Of a stretch of DNA of 7,761 bases, positions 5,644 to 7,761 are shown piece after piece. The stretch covers positions 1-7,761 of the forward strand of contig CAYOMP010000131.1 in NCBI GenBank assembly GCA_964405075.1, in the 5' to 3' direction. The first letter of the stretch is position 1, and every line of letters starts with the position of its first letter. Origin of the DNA: CAYOMP01 sp964405075. GTDB taxonomy: Bacteria; Bacillota; Clostridia; Lachnospirales; Lachnospiraceae. Both the position numbers and the translations under genes were made by a program. Under the pieces are notes generated by a model. It was not told where the DNA came from. It searched no databases and saw nothing but the letters and a program-made list of their open reading frames with translations.

Positions 5644-5671
5644 TATGTGGAAAATATACAAAAACCACATA
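5644..5671. repeat. 7-bp inverted repeat TATGTGG...CCACATA next to operator O1
   Basis: TATGTGG (5644-5650) and CCACATA (5665-5671) are perfect inverse copies around a 14-base AT-rich spacer. The repeat abuts O1 directly. It could be a binding site for a second regulator upstream of the permease promoter, or chance. Confidence 0.3.
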
Positions 5672-5719
5672 GAAATTATGTATAATGCAGACAAAATTGT
5701 GTAATATGCAAAGAAAATA

Positions 5720-5748
5720 TTGACTATTAGAGAGAAATGAGATAATGT
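5720..5748 (+). promoter_or_regulatory. Candidate promoter of the permease operon
   Basis: TTGACT (5720-5725) is a good -35 box. The -10 is ambiguous: GATAAT (5741-5746) matches well but at a 15-base spacing, and TAATGT (5743-5748) has 17-base spacing but a poor match. Transcription would start about 5753-5755, just ahead of operator O2. An alternative TATAAT near 5681 lacks a -35 box. Confidence 0.45.
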
Positions 5749-5763
5749 AAAACTAACAAGAAA

Positions 5764-5775
5764 TGAAACGTTTCA
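5764..5775. promoter_or_regulatory. LacI-type operator O2, TGAAACGTTTCA
   Basis: The second identical palindrome lies about 10-20 bases downstream of the predicted start of permease transcription and just ahead of the ribosome site (AGAAAGGGG, 5784-5792). A repressor bound here would block initiation or early elongation. Confidence 0.85.
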
Positions 5776-5800
5776 CGAAAAGGAGAAAGGGGTAGCAAAT

Positions 5801-6757
5801 ATGATGGCTGCGGTAAAAGAAGTAAATACAAAGCAGGTTACTGTTAAGAAAAAAAAGATTTGGAAACGAATATTATCTTGCTGGGAACTATACTTGTTAC
5901 TATTGCCAGGAGTTTTTTTGACAATTATATATAAATATATTCCTATGTATGGAGTACAAATAGCGTTCCGTGATTATAATGCGGCATTGGGGTTTTCTGG
6001 AAGTCCGTGGGTGGGACTAAAATGGTTTTACAAATTTTTTTCGAACTATAAGAGTTGGGACATGATTAAGAATACGGTATTGCTAAGTCTGTATACGATA
6101 TTGTGGACATTTCCGATACCAATTATTTTATCCCTAATTATGAATCAATTGAGGTTCAAGCGATTTAAGAAAGCTGCACAGACAATACTTTATGCTCCGC
6201 ATTTTGTATCAATTATGATCGTTTGCGGTATGCTAAGAATTTTCCTTTCGCCGTACGGCGGACTGATAACAACAATTGTGTCAGCATTAGGTGGGAATAC
6301 CTCGGTAGGGCTGTTAGATCAGGCAGAAAATTTTAGAACTATATACATTGCATCTGCAATCTGGCAGGACGCAGGTTGGGGAATGATTATTTATATGGCT
6401 TCTTTGTCAAGTGTTGATGCATCATTGCATGAAGCCGCAAAAGTTGATGGAGCTAATACATTGCAGAGAATATTACATATTGATTTGCCTGCATTATTGC
6501 CTATGATTATGATTCAGTTGATTATGTCATTTGGAAGCTTAATGAATGTTGGATTTGAAAAGGCATATCTGTTGCAGACAGATTTGAATAAAGCTACATC
6601 ACAGATTATTGCAACTTATGTATATGAGCAAGGTATGTTGAAATCCATGTATAGTTTTTCTACGGCAGTTGGATTATTCAATACGGTTGTTAATATTATT
6701 TTGTTGTTTATTGTAAATCGAGTTGCCAAGAAAACGGCAGATATTAGTTTTGTATAG
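5801..6757 (+). CDS. Carbohydrate ABC transporter permease, LplB-like
   Basis: This is one of the two membrane subunits of a CUT1-type sugar importer, 318 residues. A lysine-rich cytoplasmic start (KKKKIWKR, 16-23) leads to the first helix, WELYLLLLPGVFLTIIY (28-44), then YIPMYGVQIAFRDYN, which is characteristic of the LplB group (polysaccharide or oligosaccharide uptake). Six membrane segments are expected. The EAA loop that docks the ATPase is intact: EAAKVDGANTLQRI, starting at Glu211, with LP at 229-230. The start has AGAAAGGGG 8 bases upstream; an ATG one codon later is equally near. It is the first gene after the two LacI operators and is followed by the second permease after 16 bases. 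The sugar is unknown. No ATPase is encoded in view; transporters of this type usually share a housekeeping MsmX-like ATPase. Confidence 0.95.
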   Translation: MMAAVKEVNTKQVTVKKKKIWKRILSCWELYLLLLPGVFLTIIYKYIPMYGVQIAFRDYNAALGFSGSPWVGLKWFYKFFSNYKSWDMIKNTVLLSLYTILWTFPIPIILSLIMNQLRFKRFKKAAQTILYAPHFVSIMIVCGMLRIFLSPYGGLITTIVSALGGNTSVGLLDQAENFRTIYIASAIWQDAGWGMIIYMASLSSVDASLHEAAKVDGANTLQRILHIDLPALLPMIMIQLIMSFGSLMNVGFEKAYLLQTDLNKATSQIIATYVYEQGMLKSMYSFSTAVGLFNTVVNIILLFIVNRVAKKTADISFV

Positions 6758-6773
6758 AAAGGTGGGATAATAA

Positions 6774-7682
6774 ATGAATAAGAAAGCTAAGGGCGGTAGC
6801 GTAGTTCAAGGCTCTGATCGTGTAATAGAAGTAATAATGCTTTTAGTGATTGCTGTATTTGTAATTGCTGTATTGTATCCATTGTACTATGTAGTGATAG
6901 CATCTGTGTCGGATCCTTATGATGTGTATGCAGGAAAGACATTTCTATTGCCTTCTGGTTTCACTTTGGAAGGTTACATCAGGGTATTCAAAGAAAAAGC
7001 AATTGCTACAGGATATTTGAATAGCATTGTATATACTGTCTTGGGTACGATGATTTCAACAGCATTAGTTATTACGACCGCTTATCCTTTATCAAAAAAG
7101 GAATTGCCGGGAAGAAAAGGAATCATGATTTTTTATCTCATTACGATGTACTTTACAGGTGGATTGATTCCAACTTATCTTGTTGTTGCGAAAACAGGAT
7201 TGTTAAATACAGTATGGGCACTCATATTGCCAGGTGGGGTATCTGTTTTTAATGTTATTGTAACCAGAACATATTTTGAAAGCAGTATTCCAAATGAACT
7301 ATACGAAGCGGCAAAAATAGATGGATGCGGAAACTTAAGAGTATTTCTTAAAATAGCAATACCATTGGCAAAGCCAATCATTGCCGTAATGGTAATTTTC
7401 GCCATGGTAGCTTATTGGAATGACTGGTTTACCTCATTGATTTATATGAGTGATAAAGATAAGTATCCATTACAGTTGGCATTAAGGCAGATTTTGATTC
7501 AAAGTCAAGCATCAGCAAATGCTATGAGTGGTATGGATGGAGGATATGCTGAAGCAAACAGGATTACAGAACTGATAAAGTTCTCATCAATGGTTGTCGG
7601 AGCAGTACCAATGTTAATTGCATATCCTTTTGTACAGAAATATTTTGAAAAAGGGTTTATGGTTGGTGCAGTAAAGGGCTAA
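6774..7682 (+). CDS. Carbohydrate ABC transporter permease, YtcP/LplC-like
   Basis: The second membrane subunit of the same importer, 302 residues. A short polar start (MNKKAKGGSVVQGSDRV) precedes helix 1 (EVIMLLVIAVFVIAVLYPLY). YYVVIASVSDPYDVYAGKTF and LLPSGFTLEGYIRVF are typical of the YtcP group. The ATPase-docking EAA loop is intact, starting at Glu178 (EAAKIDGCGNLRVF...IAIPLAKP), and the protein ends in the usual YPFVQKYFEKGFMVGAVKG. The ribosome site AAAGGTGG lies about 9 bases before the ATG, and the gene follows the first permease after 16 bases, so they are one operon. With LplB-like subunits it forms a heterodimeric channel. The solute-binding lipoprotein expected next is not within the window. 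Confidence 0.95.
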   Translation: MNKKAKGGSVVQGSDRVIEVIMLLVIAVFVIAVLYPLYYVVIASVSDPYDVYAGKTFLLPSGFTLEGYIRVFKEKAIATGYLNSIVYTVLGTMISTALVITTAYPLSKKELPGRKGIMIFYLITMYFTGGLIPTYLVVAKTGLLNTVWALILPGGVSVFNVIVTRTYFESSIPNELYEAAKIDGCGNLRVFLKIAIPLAKPIIAVMVIFAMVAYWNDWFTSLIYMSDKDKYPLQLALRQILIQSQASANAMSGMDGGYAEANRITELIKFSSMVVGAVPMLIAYPFVQKYFEKGFMVGAVKG

Positions 7683-7761
7683 TTAAAATGAAATAATATA
7701 ATAATTGGATAGTGTCAAATAAGATATGAAAAAACTGAGTTAAAAAATTAGGCTCAGATGA
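7683..7761 (+). other. Intergenic tail after the permeases, no gene visible
   Basis: These 79 bases are AT-rich with no start codon carrying a ribosome site. A short weak repeat (CTGAG, 13 bases, CTCAG at 7735-7757) has no T-run after it within view. In this transporter class the next gene is normally the extracellular sugar-binding lipoprotein; the gap would be the usual spacer before it, sometimes with a hairpin that adjusts expression. Confidence 0.4.

Overview
The window looks like chromosomal DNA of a low-GC Gram-positive gut anaerobe, most likely a clostridium of the Lachnospiraceae type. This is inferred from AT-rich genes with strong AGGAGG-type ribosome sites, textbook sigma-A promoters, a BlaI/BlaR1 pair, an EFR1-type flavodoxin-ferredoxin and an LplB/YtcP-type sugar ABC transporter. 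No rRNA, tRNA, CRISPR array or intact mobile element was seen. Species cannot be read from the sequence.

Left part (1-600, minus strand): blaI and the first 47 codons of blaR1 form a two-gene operon separated by one base. It is driven by a promoter with perfect -35 and -10 boxes, and a small palindrome lies at the start of transcription. Bases 598-981 hold no intact gene: there is a 65-codon open stretch without a start (probable gene debris) and a 15-base palindrome just ahead of the next gene.

Middle (982-3853): a GTG-started EFR1-type gene (flavodoxin domain plus two 4Fe-4S clusters) converges on an alpha/beta hydrolase. Two perfect inverted repeats sit between them. The hydrolase keeps its catalytic serine, aspartate and histidine but has lost its N-terminal part. 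Its reading frame dies at a stop codon next to the leader of a cation:proton antiporter, so the hydrolase is probably a pseudogene at a rearrangement junction.

Decayed stretch (3854-4510): about 650 bases with no convincing gene. It holds broken reading frames, a very strong 19-bp perfect hairpin that can terminate in both directions, and a 35-codon frame whose ATG overlaps the stop of the LacI gene.

Right part (4511-7761): a LacI-family repressor (minus) is divergent from two ABC sugar permeases (plus). The 288-base gap carries two identical perfect palindromes TGAAACGTTTCA, one just downstream of the probable transporter promoter and one nearer the lacI side. This is a self-contained sugar-uptake unit: the repressor probably senses a sugar and releases the permease operon. 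The solute-binding protein is expected just beyond the right edge. No ATPase gene is in view; such systems usually share one encoded elsewhere.

I found no clearly new multi-gene system. The most useful observations are the operator layouts, the truncated hydrolase junction and the small frame coupled to lacI.
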